Positions 24,849 through 33,904 of a stretch of 64,000 nucleotides of DNA are shown here, piece after piece. Source of the DNA: Streptomyces sp. DH12 (GTDB lineage: Bacteria > Actinomycetota > Actinomycetes > Streptomycetales > Streptomycetaceae). Each line of letters starts with the position of its first letter. Position 1 is the stretch's first letter. A model generated the notes under the pieces. It did not search any database, was not told where the DNA came from, and worked only from the letters and a program-made list of their open reading frames with translations. The DNA is taken from positions 62,001 to 126,000 of the forward strand of contig NZ_JAHWGT010000004.1 of assembly GCF_020873895.1 (NCBI RefSeq), written 5' to 3'. A program made the position numbers and the translations under genes.

Positions 24849-26414
24849 TCAGTCCTCGGCGACCAGGGCGGGGGTCTCCTTCGTCAGGACCTCGCCCCGG
24901 AAGAACGCCGGGCTGCGGCGGTGCATCACGGCCATGATCACCGCGCCGGCGAGCAGCAGGCCGACACCGATGACGAAGACGGAGCCGACGCCGAGGACGG
25001 AGGAGCCGCTGCCGTAGGCGGGGTCCCACATGTCGGTGAGGGTCTGCACGAACACGGCCGTGAGCATCAGGCCGCCCAGCCCCGGCAGGACGCCCCGGAC
25101 GAGGAGGTGGCGGGCCGAGCGGGTCAGGTCGCGGCGGAAGAACCAGACGCAGGCGAAGGCCGTGATCGAGTAGTAGAAGCAGATCATCAGGCCGAGCGCG
25201 TAGATGGTGTCGACCAGGACGTTCTCGCTGACCAGGGTCATCACGGAGTAGAACACGCCGGTCGCGACGCCGGCGACGACGGTGGCGCGGCCGGGGGTCT
25301 TGTGGACCGGGTGCACCTTCGAGAAGGCCGGCGGGAGCGCCTCGTAGGTGGACATCGCCAGGGCCGTGCGGGCGACGGGGATGAAGGTGGTCTGGAGGCT
25401 GGCCGCGGCGGAGGCGAGGACCGCGACGAAGAGCAGGACGCCGAGGCCGGAGCCCATGATCGGGGCGGCGAGGGCCGCGAAGACGTTGTCGGAGGTCTCG
25501 GGGTTGCCCAGGCCGAGGCCCTCCTCGCCGATGCCCGCGTACATCTGCACCGCGACGGCGACCATCAGGTAGGAGGAGACGATCACGACGATGGCGAGGA
25601 GGGCGGCGCGGCCGGGCGTGCGGGCGCTGCCGACGCTCTCCTCGTTCACGGACAGGCAGGTGTCCCAGCCCCAGTAGATGAAGATCGACAGGGAGAGGCC
25701 GGCGGTGAAGGCGGCGAAGGAGTCGACCGCGAAGGGGTCCATCCAGGACCAGGAGAAGGACAGGGAGCCGGTGGCCTCGCCCGCCCCGGTCACGGCCATG
25801 CCGGCGAACAGGACGATCACGACGAGCTGGAGTCCGACGAGGGCGTACTGGAGCCACTTGGTGGCGGTGATGCCCCGGTAGCTGACGAAGGTCGCGGCGG
25901 CGACGAAGGCGAGCGTCGTGAGGATGTGGACGGCCTTGTTGTCGTCGAGGGCGGCGATCGAGGGGCTGCCGGTGATCTCGCCGGCGGTCAGCCAGAAGAA
26001 CGACGTGGCGACGCCGGCCAGGTTGGACAGCACGACCACGGTGGCCACGAGGAGGCCCCAGCCGCACATCCAGCCCACCTTGGGGCCGAACGCCTTCACC
26101 GACCAGGTGAAGGAGGTGCCGCAGTCGGGCACGGCCCGGTTGAGCTCCCGGTAGGCGAAGGCCACCAGGAGCATGGGGAGGAACCCGGCGAGGAAGATCG
26201 CGGGCATCTGGAGGCCGACTTCCCCCACGGTCGGGCCGAGGGTCGAGGTCAGGCAGTAGACGGGGGCGACGGTGGAGATGCCGATGACGGCACCACCCGT
26301 CAGCCCGACGGAGTTCCCGCCGAGCCCCTTGGTGCGCACACCGCTGTTCTCGCCCGTCGCGTCGACGTTCCTTACCGTGTCTCCGGCCGGGGGCCGGGCT
26401 TCCACCTGAGTCAT
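24849..26414 (-). CDS. APC-family amino acid permease
   Basis: A 521-aa transporter with about 12 membrane spans. The first span begins LGGNSVGLTGGAVIGISTVAPVY, the usual APC start, followed by FLPMLLVAFAYRELNRAVPDCGTSFTW, a family signature. It would import an amino acid or similar amine with protons. ATG 26414 is preferred; TACCGT 10 bp before it may be a -10 of a nearly leaderless transcript, and the upstream open frame adds 42 residues without similarity. Lies downstream of, and in line with, a dehydratase and an oxygenase gene, which suggests an amino-acid theme. Confidence 0.92.
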   Translation of the reverse strand: MTQVEARPPAGDTVRNVDATGENSGVRTKGLGGNSVGLTGGAVIGISTVAPVYCLTSTLGPTVGEVGLQMPAIFLAGFLPMLLVAFAYRELNRAVPDCGTSFTWSVKAFGPKVGWMCGWGLLVATVVVLSNLAGVATSFFWLTAGEITGSPSIAALDDNKAVHILTTLAFVAAATFVSYRGITATKWLQYALVGLQLVVIVLFAGMAVTGAGEATGSLSFSWSWMDPFAVDSFAAFTAGLSLSIFIYWGWDTCLSVNEESVGSARTPGRAALLAIVVIVSSYLMVAVAVQMYAGIGEEGLGLGNPETSDNVFAALAAPIMGSGLGVLLFVAVLASAAASLQTTFIPVARTALAMSTYEALPPAFSKVHPVHKTPGRATVVAGVATGVFYSVMTLVSENVLVDTIYALGLMICFYYSITAFACVWFFRRDLTRSARHLLVRGVLPGLGGLMLTAVFVQTLTDMWDPAYGSGSSVLGVGSVFVIGVGLLLAGAVIMAVMHRRSPAFFRGEVLTKETPALVAED

Positions 26415-26726
26415 GTGCAGGACGGTATGGGGTGCGGTTTCCACATCCGGAGGATCGAACTCCGCGATCTTTCCCTTCGGTTGTGCGGGACGAAACGGTC
26501 CCCTGGCAGAGAATTCATGGTCCGTTGCGGCTTGAACCATGTATCCCGGGGTCGCCTCGCAGGGTGTTCGCCATACGGGAACCGTAGGTGTGTCCGTTTT
26601 GCCCCTTTGAAAAATTTCCCGTGCCGGTTTTCCCGGCCTCCCACCGGGACCGTCCGGCCCGCCCCGGCCCGGTCCGTACGGCCCGCCCCCCGCACGGTCC
26701 GCACGGCCGCCCGGACCGCGAGGCGC
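26415..26726. other. 312-bp intergenic region before the permease gene
   Basis: AT-richer than its surroundings, with GAAAAATTTCC near 26610 and several A/T-rich hexamers, which fits a promoter region for the leftward permease. No gene or strong hairpin was seen. Confidence 0.5.
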
Positions 26727-27659
26727 TCACGCGGGGCGGGTCAGGTCCGAGGGGTCGGTGTTCGCGCCGCACAGCACGACCGCCGTCCGCTCGCCCTCCG
26801 CGGGCCCGTAGGCGCGCAGCCCCGCCAGGGCGGCCGCGGCGGCGTGCTCGACGGCGACGCGGTGCTCCTCCCACAGGTCCCGGCGGGCCCGCACGATCTC
26901 GGCGTCGGGCACCAGCACCGAGCACACGTCGTACCGCTGCGCCGCGTGCAGGGCCAGCGGGGTGACGCGGCGGGCACCGAGGGCGTCGGCGGCGACGGAC
27001 TCCACGGGCACGTCGACGACCTCGCCCGCCGCGAGGGCCGCGTTCAGGGCCCGGCAGCGCTCCGGCTCGACGGCGACCACCCGCACCCCGTACCGCTGCG
27101 CCGAGGTGGCCACCCCGGCGAAGAGGCCGCCGCCGCCGACGGAGACGACCACCGTGTCCAGGTCGGGCAGGCGCCCGTGCAGCTCCTCCATGAGGGTGCC
27201 GGCGCCCGCCGCGATGAGCGGGTGGTCGTACGCGTGCGAGGCCAGCGCCCCGCTGCCGGCGGCGTGCTCCCGGCACGCCTCCAGCGCCTCCGCGTACTCG
27301 GCGCCCACGAGCCGCACGTCCGCGTCGTAAGCGCGCAGCCGCGCGACCTTCACGGCCGGGGCCCCGGCGGGCAGGAAGACGGTGGCCCGCACGCCCTGCC
27401 GGCGGGCGGCCCAGGCGCAGGCCAGCCCGGCGTTGCCGCCCGAGGCGATGGTGACGCCCGCGTCGGGCAGGGTGCCGGCCTCCTGGTGGGCGCGGATGAA
27501 GTTGACGGCGCCGCGCGCCTTGAACGTCCCGGTGTGCTGGAGGAACTCCAGCGCGTACCAGTTCCGGTCGTCCGCGCCGGGCGCGACCGCCAGCGGCCGG
27601 ACCCGCCCCGCGACCCGCTCCGCGGCGGCGGTCACGTCGGCGTGGCTGAGGAGATCCAT
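26727..27659 (-). CDS. PLP-dependent threonine/serine dehydratase-like enzyme
   Basis: A 310-aa fold-type II PLP enzyme. Lys47 in HTGTFKARGAVN is the cofactor Lys, SGGNAG near 79-84 binds the substrate carboxylate and GGGGLFAG near 178 binds the phosphate. Such enzymes deaminate 3-hydroxy amino acids to 2-keto acids. Shorter than catabolic IlvA and without an ACT domain. ATG 27659 lies one base after the stop of the 2OG oxygenase gene, so translation is coupled; a 3-hydroxy amino acid made by the oxygenase would be a fitting substrate. Confidence 0.9.
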   Translation of the reverse strand: MDLLSHADVTAAAERVAGRVRPLAVAPGADDRNWYALEFLQHTGTFKARGAVNFIRAHQEAGTLPDAGVTIASGGNAGLACAWAARRQGVRATVFLPAGAPAVKVARLRAYDADVRLVGAEYAEALEACREHAAGSGALASHAYDHPLIAAGAGTLMEELHGRLPDLDTVVVSVGGGGLFAGVATSAQRYGVRVVAVEPERCRALNAALAAGEVVDVPVESVAADALGARRVTPLALHAAQRYDVCSVLVPDAEIVRARRDLWEEHRVAVEHAAAAALAGLRAYGPAEGERTAVVLCGANTDPSDLTRPA

Positions 27660-27660
27660 G

Positions 27661-28488
27661 TCAGGACCATACGACGAGCCGGCCACAGGTCGTGAGGCCC
27701 AGGAAGAAGGCGAACGCGACGCGCCGGCCGGGTCCGCGGTTGGGCGCCACGGCGTGGAAGTGGGCGGGGTCGAACAGCAGCCCGTCGCCGACGTGCGGCG
27801 GCAGCTCCACCCGCTGGTGGCCCTCGACGGCGCCCGGCCCGTAGCCGTACGCGTCGCGGTGGCGTTCGTCGGCCGGCTCCCAGCGGTGCCGCCACACGGT
27901 GGTGGCCCCGCCGTCGGCGACGCTCACGTACAGGTTGAAGGCGAGCTGCGCGATGACCCGCTGGTCGAAGAGGCCGCCGGGGAACTCGCGGTTGATGTCG
28001 TCGTAGTGCGTCAGCAGCCCGGCGTTGATCTCCCGCAGCGTGCCGCCGAAGGTGGCCCGCCCGTCGACGGTCGCGGGTGCCACGGCGGCGCCCCAGGCGG
28101 CGCCGAGCCGGGCGAGGGCGATCGCCACCGGGTCGGGGCGGATCCCGGCGCGGTTCCACTCGGCGCGCGCCGCGTCGGCCTCGGCCCAGTACCGGTCGGC
28201 GTCGAGGACGCCGCCGGGCAGGCGGTGGTCGTTGAGCGCGGGACCGAAGCGCAGCACCGGTGTCGGCACGCGCCCCGGGTCGTACGGCGCGGTGTGCAGC
28301 CGGTCCAGGGCACCGGTCACGGCCCGGCAGGTGGCCGGGTCGAGGAACCCCGGGACGCGCACGGCGGCGAGGGTGCCCGCCGCGAGGCGGGCCAGGTGGC
28401 CACCGGTGAACGCGGGGGCCTCCGTGACGGTGAACAGCGGGTCGGACAGGGCGGGCGCCCCGGTGGGCGCGGTCGGCGCGGTGACCAT
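27661..28488 (-). CDS. 2-oxoglutarate/Fe(II)-dependent oxygenase
   Basis: A 275-aa protein with the likely iron facial triad H161-Y-D163 in LLTHYDDINREF and a distal His in the FDPAHFHAVAPNRGPGRRVAF block (H243 or H245), where the following Arg binds 2-oxoglutarate. The Asp of HxD is present, so it is a hydroxylase type rather than a halogenase with HxG or HxA. ATG 28488 has a strong GGAGG five bases upstream. It is coupled to a dehydratase gene and followed by an amino acid permease, suggesting a free amino acid as substrate, but this is inference. Confidence 0.75.
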   Translation of the reverse strand: MVTAPTAPTGAPALSDPLFTVTEAPAFTGGHLARLAAGTLAAVRVPGFLDPATCRAVTGALDRLHTAPYDPGRVPTPVLRFGPALNDHRLPGGVLDADRYWAEADAARAEWNRAGIRPDPVAIALARLGAAWGAAVAPATVDGRATFGGTLREINAGLLTHYDDINREFPGGLFDQRVIAQLAFNLYVSVADGGATTVWRHRWEPADERHRDAYGYGPGAVEGHQRVELPPHVGDGLLFDPAHFHAVAPNRGPGRRVAFAFFLGLTTCGRLVVWS

Positions 28489-28688
28489 CTCGCCTCCTCG
28501 GCCGGAGGGCATACGGCACTTTCCGACCGTACGACGCGCCGCCGCGACCCGCCTGTCGGGGCGTCGACCCGGGTGGCGGCCGGTAGCCGAAAACACCCGT
28601 ACGGGCCGTGGCCGCCCCCTACATTCGGCGTTCCGGACACCGAAGGACGCCCCCGGCACGTCGGCCGGGGCAGGGGAGGGCAGCAGAC

Positions 28689-29438
28689 ATGGGCGTGTTG
28701 GACGGCAGGACCGCCGTCGTCACCGGAGGTTCGCGGGGGATCGGCCGGGGCGTGGTGGAGCGGCTGGCCCGCGACGGCGCGGAGGTGGTCTTCAACTACG
28801 CGCGGGACGGCAGGGCCGCCGAGGACGTGGTGCGCACCGTACGGGCGGCGGGCGGCAGCGCCCGGGCGGTGCGGCTCGACCTCGCGGAGACGGACGCGGC
28901 GGAGGAGCTGATGCGGACCGCGTCGGAGGGGTCGGCGGCCGGCCCGGTGCGGATCCTGGTGAACAACGCGGCGGTGAACTTCACACCGACCCCCCTGGAC
29001 GAGACCGGCGACGAGCTCTTCGACCGGGTCCTGGCGGTGAACGCCAGAGCGGCGTTCCTGACGGTGCGCTACGCGGCGCGGTACATGCCGGAGGGCGGGC
29101 GGATCGTCAACGTCTCCACGCTCAACACCAGCCGTCCCGGGCGGGGCATCGCCCCCTACATGATGAGCAAGGGCGCCCTGGAGCAGCTCACGGCGGCGGC
29201 CGCCCAGGAGCTGGGCCCGCGCGGGATCACCGTCAACACCGTGTCGCCGGGCGCCACGGACACCGACCTCCTGCGCGGGACGAACCCGCCGGAGGCCCTC
29301 GACATGGCCGTCGGCCTGACCCCGCTGGGCCGCCTGGGCGAGCCGGCCGACATCGCGGCGGTGGTCGCCTTCCTCGCGGGCCCGGACGGCGGCTGGGTCA
29401 CGGGTCAGAACATCAGGGCCACGGGCGGCCTGGGCTGA
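28689..29438 (+). CDS. Short-chain dehydrogenase/reductase (SDR)
   Basis: A 249-aa classical SDR, FabG-like. TGGSRGIG near residue 13 binds NAD(P), NNAA near 94, catalytic Ser in VNVSTLNTS and the YMMSK motif near 157-161 are present. ATG 28689 follows GGAGGG. Transcribed away from the oxygenase gene; substrate unknown. Confidence 0.93.
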   Translation: MGVLDGRTAVVTGGSRGIGRGVVERLARDGAEVVFNYARDGRAAEDVVRTVRAAGGSARAVRLDLAETDAAEELMRTASEGSAAGPVRILVNNAAVNFTPTPLDETGDELFDRVLAVNARAAFLTVRYAARYMPEGGRIVNVSTLNTSRPGRGIAPYMMSKGALEQLTAAAAQELGPRGITVNTVSPGATDTDLLRGTNPPEALDMAVGLTPLGRLGEPADIAAVVAFLAGPDGGWVTGQNIRATGGLG

Positions 29439-29484
29439 CGCCCCGCGCCCCGGGCCGGGTGCGGCCGCGCCCCGGCCGGCCGGC

Positions 29485-30078
29485 TCAGCCCACCCGGAAG
29501 CCGAGCGCCACGGCGAGGACCGCGGCCTGCTCCGGGTCGACGCGGGCCCCCGCGGCCCGCGCCGTCCTGGGGTCGAGCGACGACAGGTCGCTGCCGCGCA
29601 GGTCGGCCCGGTCCAGGCGGACGTCCCGCCAGCGGGCGCCGGACAGGTCGCAGCGGGTGACCACGGCCTCCTCCAGCCGGGCGCCCGTGAGGTCGGCCTC
29701 GCGCAGGCGCACGCCGTCCAGCTCGGCCTTGCGCAGGTCGGCGCGGGCCAGTTCGGTGAACGACCAGTCGCCGCCGTCGACCGCGAAGGCGGTGAACGAC
29801 GAGTCCGGGAACCGGCTGCCCACCAGCTTGCACCGCTCGAACCGCGTGTCGAAGAACACGCACCGGCGGAAGGCGCAGTTGGTGAACGCGGACCCGGAGT
29901 GCCGGGAGGCGTTGAACCGCACCCCGGCGAAGTCGCAGCCGTCGAAGGAGGCTCCCTCGCTCGCCCCCTCCGTCCAGTCGACGTCGAGGAAGGTGCACCC
30001 CTCGAACGCGTCGCCGGCGCCCAGTTCCCGCCCGTACCAGTCCTCGCCCCGTACGACGAGGTCGCGTGTGATCGCCAT
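29485..30078 (-). CDS. Pentapeptide-repeat protein
   Basis: A 197-aa protein made mostly of A(D/N)LxX-type units (FEGCTFLDVDW, CDFAGVRFNAS, CAFRRCVFFDTRFERCKLVGSRF, ADLRKAELDGVRLREADLTGARLEEAVV), which form a right-handed quadrilateral helix. Relatives MfpA and Qnr mimic DNA and bind gyrase, but many such proteins have other roles. ATG 30078. Divergent from afsR across a 236-bp promoter region. Confidence 0.92.
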   Translation of the reverse strand: MAITRDLVVRGEDWYGRELGAGDAFEGCTFLDVDWTEGASEGASFDGCDFAGVRFNASRHSGSAFTNCAFRRCVFFDTRFERCKLVGSRFPDSSFTAFAVDGGDWSFTELARADLRKAELDGVRLREADLTGARLEEAVVTRCDLSGARWRDVRLDRADLRGSDLSSLDPRTARAAGARVDPEQAAVLAVALGFRVG

Positions 30079-30163
30079 GGTCCGATCCAACCCGGTCCGG
30101 CACCCGCCCGCACCTCCGGTCGGGCGCCTGCGCGCCGGACTCCCCGGTACGGCCCATGTTCCC

Positions 30164-30172
30164 TTGTCCACA
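30164..30172 (+). promoter_or_regulatory. DnaA-box-like 9-mer TTGTCCACA upstream of afsR
   Basis: Exact match to the Streptomyces DnaA-box consensus in the divergent promoter region of the pentapeptide gene and afsR, 143 bp before the afsR start. A single box may be chance; see the pair at 38981-39002. Confidence 0.45.
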
Positions 30173-30314
30173 CGGCAGCTGACGGACCGTCGGTTGCGTG
30201 CGCCGGGTCGGGTCATGTCACGACCTTGTGCGCAGCGTCACCCGATGCTGACGCATCCGCCGCGGACAAGGCAGACTGTCAGCGGCGATACCAGCGGTAC
30301 GGGCAGGGGGAGCT

Positions 30315-33300
30315 ATGGACCGTGACTACGGGCCGCGAGTGCCGGAGCAGCGTGTTCCACGGCCAGCGCAGGTACCGGGCGGTCGAGCACCGGTCGGCGA
30401 CCGGCCCCCGGGCGGCCACCGGACGGCCCCGGGGGGCGGGCCCGCGGGCCGCGCCGCCCTGCGCTTCGCGGTGCTCGGGCCGGTGCGCGCCTGGCGCGAG
30501 GGCGAGCCGCTGCCGTCCGGTTCGCCGCAGCAGCGCGCCCTGCTGGCCGCCCTGCTGCTGCGCGACGGGAGGACGGCGACGGCCGCCGAGCTGATCGACG
30601 CCATCTGGGGCGACGAACCGCCCTCGCAGGCGCTCGCCGCCGTCCGCACCTACGCCTCCCGGTTGCGCAAGGTGCTCCCCCCGGACGTCCTGGTCAGCGA
30701 GTCCGGCGGGTACGCGATCCGCGGCGCGGGCGACGCCCTCGACCTGAACGTGGCGCAGGAGCTGGCCGCGGAGGCGGAGAAGGCCCGCGTCGCCGGCGAC
30801 CGCGCCCAGGCCGTCACGCTGATCGACAAGGCGCTCGGGCTGTGGGACGGCGAGCCCCTGGCGTCCGTCCCCGGCCCGTACGCGGAGACGCAGCGCGCCC
30901 GGCTGGAGGAGTGGCGGCTCCAGCTCGTGGAGACCCGCCTGGACCTGGACCTGGAGTGCGGCCACCACGCCGAGGCCGTCTCCGAGCTGACCGCGCTGAC
31001 CGCCGCGCACCCGCTGCGCGAGCGGCTGCGGGAGCTGCTCATGCTGGCCCTGTACCGCAGCGGCCGGCAGGCGGAGGCGCTCGCCGTGTACGCGGACACC
31101 CGCCGCCTCCTCGCCGACGAGCTGGGCGTCGACCCGCGCCCCGAGCTGTCCCGCCTCCAGCAGCGGATCCTCCAGGCCGACAGCGAACTGGACCGGCCGG
31201 TCGAGGAGGCCGCGCCGGGCACGGCGGCCGTGGCCCGCCCCGCCCAGCTCCCGGCGACGGTCCCCGACTTCACCGGCCGGGTCCCCTTCGTACGGGAGCT
31301 GGGAGACCTGCTGGTCACCGCCGAGGGCTCGGTGATGGCCGTGTCGGCGCTCGCCGGCATCGGCGGCGTCGGCAAGACGACCCTCGCCGTCCACGTGGCG
31401 CACCAGGCGCGGCCGCACTTCCCGGACGGGCAGCTGTACGTGGACCTGATGGGCGCCGGGTCGCGCGCGGCGGAGCCGGAGACCGTGCTCGGCTCGTTCC
31501 TGCGGGCGCTCGGCACTCCGGACGCGCAGGTCCCCGAGACGCTGGAGGAACGGGCGGCGCTGTACCGGTCGACGCTGGCGGGCCGGCGGGTGCTGGTCCT
31601 GCTCGACAACGCCCGCGACGCCGCCCAGGTACGGCCGCTGCTGCCCGGCAGCGAGGGGTGCGCCGCGCTGGTGACCAGCCGGATCCGGATGGTGGACCTG
31701 GCGGGGGCGCACCTGGTCGACCTGGACGTGATGTCGCCGGACGAGGCGCTGCAGCTGTTCACCCGGATCGTGGGCGCCGAACGGGTGCGGGCGGAGCGCG
31801 AGGCGGCCCTGGACGTGGTCGCCGCGTGCGGGTTCCTGCCGCTGGCCATCCGCATCGCGGCGTCCCGGCTGGCCGCCCGCCGCACGTGGACGGTGTCCGT
31901 GCTGGCGGCCAAGCTCGCCGACGAGCGGCGCCGGCTGGACGAGCTCCAGGCGGGCGACCTGGCCGTGAAGGCCACCTTCGAACTCGGCTACACGCACCTG
32001 GAGCCCGCGCAGGCCCGCGCCTTCCGGCTGCTCGGCCTCGCCGACGGCCCGGACATCTCGCTCGCCGCGGCCGCCGCCGTCCTGGACCTGCCGCCGCAGG
32101 AGACCGAGGACCTCATCGAGACGCTCGTGGACACCTCGCTCGTCGAGTCGGCGGCCCCCGGCCGCTACCGGTACCACGACCTGGTCCGCCTCTACGCCCG
32201 CGCCTGCGCCGAGCGGGACGAGCAGCCCCCGGCGGAGCGCGAGGCGGCCATGTCCCGGCTGCTCGACTTCTACCTGGCGACCGCCGCCCGCGTGTACGCC
32301 ATCGAGCGGCCCGGCGACCGGCTCGTCGACCACCTCGAACCCACCACGTACGAGGGGCTGTCCTTCACCGACCGGCACACCGCCCAGGACTGGCTGTACC
32401 GCGAGGCGAACTGCGTCCTGGCCTGCGTCCGCCAGGCGACGGCGGGCGGGGCGCCGCCCAGCAGGCTGCGCCGCGCGGTGGACCTGCTGTGGGCGGCGAA
32501 GGACCTCACGGAGTCCGGGGCGAACTCCAAGCAGTACGAGTCGGCGGCGCTGGCCGCGCGGGAGGCCGCGCACGCCGCCGGCGACGCCCGTACGGAGGCG
32601 CGGGCGCGCACGACGCTGAGCAACGTCCACCTGGTGGCGGGCCGCTACGACCGGGCGGACCGGGAGGCGCGCGGCGCGCGCGAGCTGGCGGTGGCCGCGG
32701 GCGACCCGGCACCGGTCTACTGGGCGGACAACGACCGCGGGATCATCGCCATCGTCCAGGGTCGCCACCAGGACGCCGAGGAGCACCTGGTCCGCGCGAC
32801 GGAGGGGTCGCGGGAGGTCGGCAACCTCTCCAGCGTCGCCACCGCCCTGTGCAACCTCTCCCGCGTGCACCTCCTCACCGGCCGCCCCACCAGCGCCATC
32901 GACCTGGCGCGCCAGGGCATCGAGATCTACGACCGGCTCGGCCTGACGCTGCGCCTGGCCAACGGCCGGTACGCGCTCGGTGTCGCCCTCACCCACGCCG
33001 ACCGGCACGCGGAGGCGCTGGAGGAGTTCGCCGAGGCGCTGCGGATCTTCGCGAAGAACCGGCAGCGGCTGTGGGAGGGCGCCACGCACTTCCGCATCGC
33101 CGAGGCGCAGTTGCGCTCGCGGCGCCCCGCGCACGCCGCGCAGCACGCCGAACAGGCCCTGGCGCTGGGCTGCATCGGCGGCGACCAGATGCGCGGCCAC
33201 ACCCTGACGCTGCTGGGCAAGGCCCTGCGGGCGCTGGGGCAGAGCGACCGCTCCCGGGCCTGCCTGGTGGAGGCGCTGTCCCTCTACGAGGAACTGGGCG

Positions 33301-33353
33301 CGCAGGAGGCGGCGGGCGTACGGGCCCTGCTGGCCCCGTCGGCGGCCGCCTGA
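30315..33353 (+). CDS. afsR: AfsR, global SARP-NB-ARC-TPR regulator of secondary metabolism
   Basis: A 1012-aa protein close in length to S. coelicolor AfsR (993 aa). After a Pro/Arg-rich start (MDRDYGPRVPEQRVPRP) come the SARP winged helix (about 58-140), the activation domain (about 150-300), the NB-ARC ATPase with Walker A GIGGVGKTT at 348-356 and LLDNARD Walker B, and TPR repeats in the C-terminal third. AfsR is phosphorylated by AfsK on Ser/Thr, binds DNA with higher affinity then, and activates afsS. Identity rests on the unique context: afsS follows and afsK lies 4.5 kb away. ATG 30315 with GGGGGAG just upstream; spacing is short. Confidence 0.95.
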   Translation: MDRDYGPRVPEQRVPRPAQVPGGRAPVGDRPPGGHRTAPGGGPAGRAALRFAVLGPVRAWREGEPLPSGSPQQRALLAALLLRDGRTATAAELIDAIWGDEPPSQALAAVRTYASRLRKVLPPDVLVSESGGYAIRGAGDALDLNVAQELAAEAEKARVAGDRAQAVTLIDKALGLWDGEPLASVPGPYAETQRARLEEWRLQLVETRLDLDLECGHHAEAVSELTALTAAHPLRERLRELLMLALYRSGRQAEALAVYADTRRLLADELGVDPRPELSRLQQRILQADSELDRPVEEAAPGTAAVARPAQLPATVPDFTGRVPFVRELGDLLVTAEGSVMAVSALAGIGGVGKTTLAVHVAHQARPHFPDGQLYVDLMGAGSRAAEPETVLGSFLRALGTPDAQVPETLEERAALYRSTLAGRRVLVLLDNARDAAQVRPLLPGSEGCAALVTSRIRMVDLAGAHLVDLDVMSPDEALQLFTRIVGAERVRAEREAALDVVAACGFLPLAIRIAASRLAARRTWTVSVLAAKLADERRRLDELQAGDLAVKATFELGYTHLEPAQARAFRLLGLADGPDISLAAAAAVLDLPPQETEDLIETLVDTSLVESAAPGRYRYHDLVRLYARACAERDEQPPAEREAAMSRLLDFYLATAARVYAIERPGDRLVDHLEPTTYEGLSFTDRHTAQDWLYREANCVLACVRQATAGGAPPSRLRRAVDLLWAAKDLTESGANSKQYESAALAAREAAHAAGDARTEARARTTLSNVHLVAGRYDRADREARGARELAVAAGDPAPVYWADNDRGIIAIVQGRHQDAEEHLVRATEGSREVGNLSSVATALCNLSRVHLLTGRPTSAIDLARQGIEIYDRLGLTLRLANGRYALGVALTHADRHAEALEEFAEALRIFAKNRQRLWEGATHFRIAEAQLRSRRPAHAAQHAEQALALGCIGGDQMRGHTLTLLGKALRALGQSDRSRACLVEALSLYEELGAQEAAGVRALLAPSAAA

Positions 33354-33362
33354 GGGGTCCGG

Positions 33363-33380
33363 CGGGGCGCGCACGCCCCG
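33363..33380 (+). terminator. Hairpin after afsR
   Basis: CGGGGCG-CGCA-CGCCCCG, a 7-bp perfect stem starting 9 bp after the afsR stop, without a T-run. It lies just before the afsS operator region and may separate the two transcripts. Confidence 0.5.
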
Positions 33381-33389
33381 GACCGGGGC

Positions 33390-33411
33390 GTTCAGCATTC
33401 GTTTATGAGCG
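33390..33411 (+). promoter_or_regulatory. Candidate AfsR operator of afsS (11-bp direct repeat)
   Basis: GTTCAGCATTC (33390-33400) and GTTTATGAGCG (33401-33411) are adjacent 11-mers, one helical turn apart, with GTT-A-(T/C)-like heptamer cores. In S. coelicolor AfsR (and PhoP) bind GTTCA-type direct repeats of 11-bp period at the -35 of afsS. The site lies 162 bp before the afsS start. No convincing -10 hexamer follows; CACTCT at 33417 is the best candidate. Confidence 0.55.
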
Positions 33412-33572
33412 ACCGGCACTCTGTTGGTGAACGGTCCGTCGCGTCGGGGGGCAGGCGGACCGGTCGGCGCTCACCGTCCAGGGTGAGCGGTCCTGAACGC
33501 CCGTTCGGCGGCCCTCGGGGGAGTCGCCGAGCGGGCGTGACCGATCACACCGCACCACAACGGGGAGACACG

Positions 33573-33842
33573 ATGAGCGACAAGAAGAACGAAGAGATCA
33601 TCGCGGCGATGGACAACCACGTGCCCGCTCCGCCGCGGGAGGGCCTGGTCACGATGGACAACCACGTCCCGGCCCCGCCGCGGGACGGCGTGGTCACGAT
33701 GGACAACCACGTGCCCGCCCCGCCGCGGGACGGCGTGGCCGTCGAGGAGCTCGTGACCACGATGGACAACCACGTCCCCGCCCCGCCGCGGGACACCTTC
33801 GTGACCATGGACAACCACGTGCCGGCGCCGCCGGTCAAGTAG
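33573..33842 (+). CDS. afsS: AfsS, small repeat-bearing activator of antibiotic production
   Basis: An 89-aa protein consisting of a 12-residue charged start (MSDKKNEEIIAA) and five copies of MDNHVPAPP, joined by REGLVT, RDGVVT, RDGVAVEELVTT and RDTFVT linkers and ending VK. DNHxPxPP repeats mark AfsS/AfsR2, the sigma-like protein switched on by AfsR; the S. coelicolor protein is shorter (63 aa). Its molecular action is not settled. ATG 33573 with GGGGAG 6 bp upstream; an in-frame ATG at 33405 gives a longer frame but overlaps the operator and lacks repeats. Repeat units 1 and 2 are exact 45-bp periods at DNA level (33609-33698). Confidence 0.93.
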   Translation: MSDKKNEEIIAAMDNHVPAPPREGLVTMDNHVPAPPRDGVVTMDNHVPAPPRDGVAVEELVTTMDNHVPAPPRDTFVTMDNHVPAPPVK

Positions 33843-33904
33843 GCCCACACCACACGGGGAGCGACCGCGGCGGCGCGGAGGGGGAGCCGTCGCGGTCGCC
33901 GCGC

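Noticed and set aside
24828-27695. 955-codon plus-strand frame opposite the permease and dehydratase
   Set aside because: Product is Gly/Asp/His-rich without a fold; it crosses two real genes.
30279-33419. 1046-codon minus-strand frame opposite afsR
   Set aside because: Shadow of afsR; no family motif.
33405-33842. Longer version of AfsS from an upstream ATG (145 aa)
   Set aside because: The extra 56 residues are Arg-rich, overlap the operator and have no ribosome site; ATG 33573 has GGGGAG.
33573-33842. Reading the MDNHVPAPP repeats as a RiPP precursor with multiple cores
   Set aside because: No modifying enzyme, protease or transporter is adjacent, and the motif with its afsR neighbour identifies AfsS.
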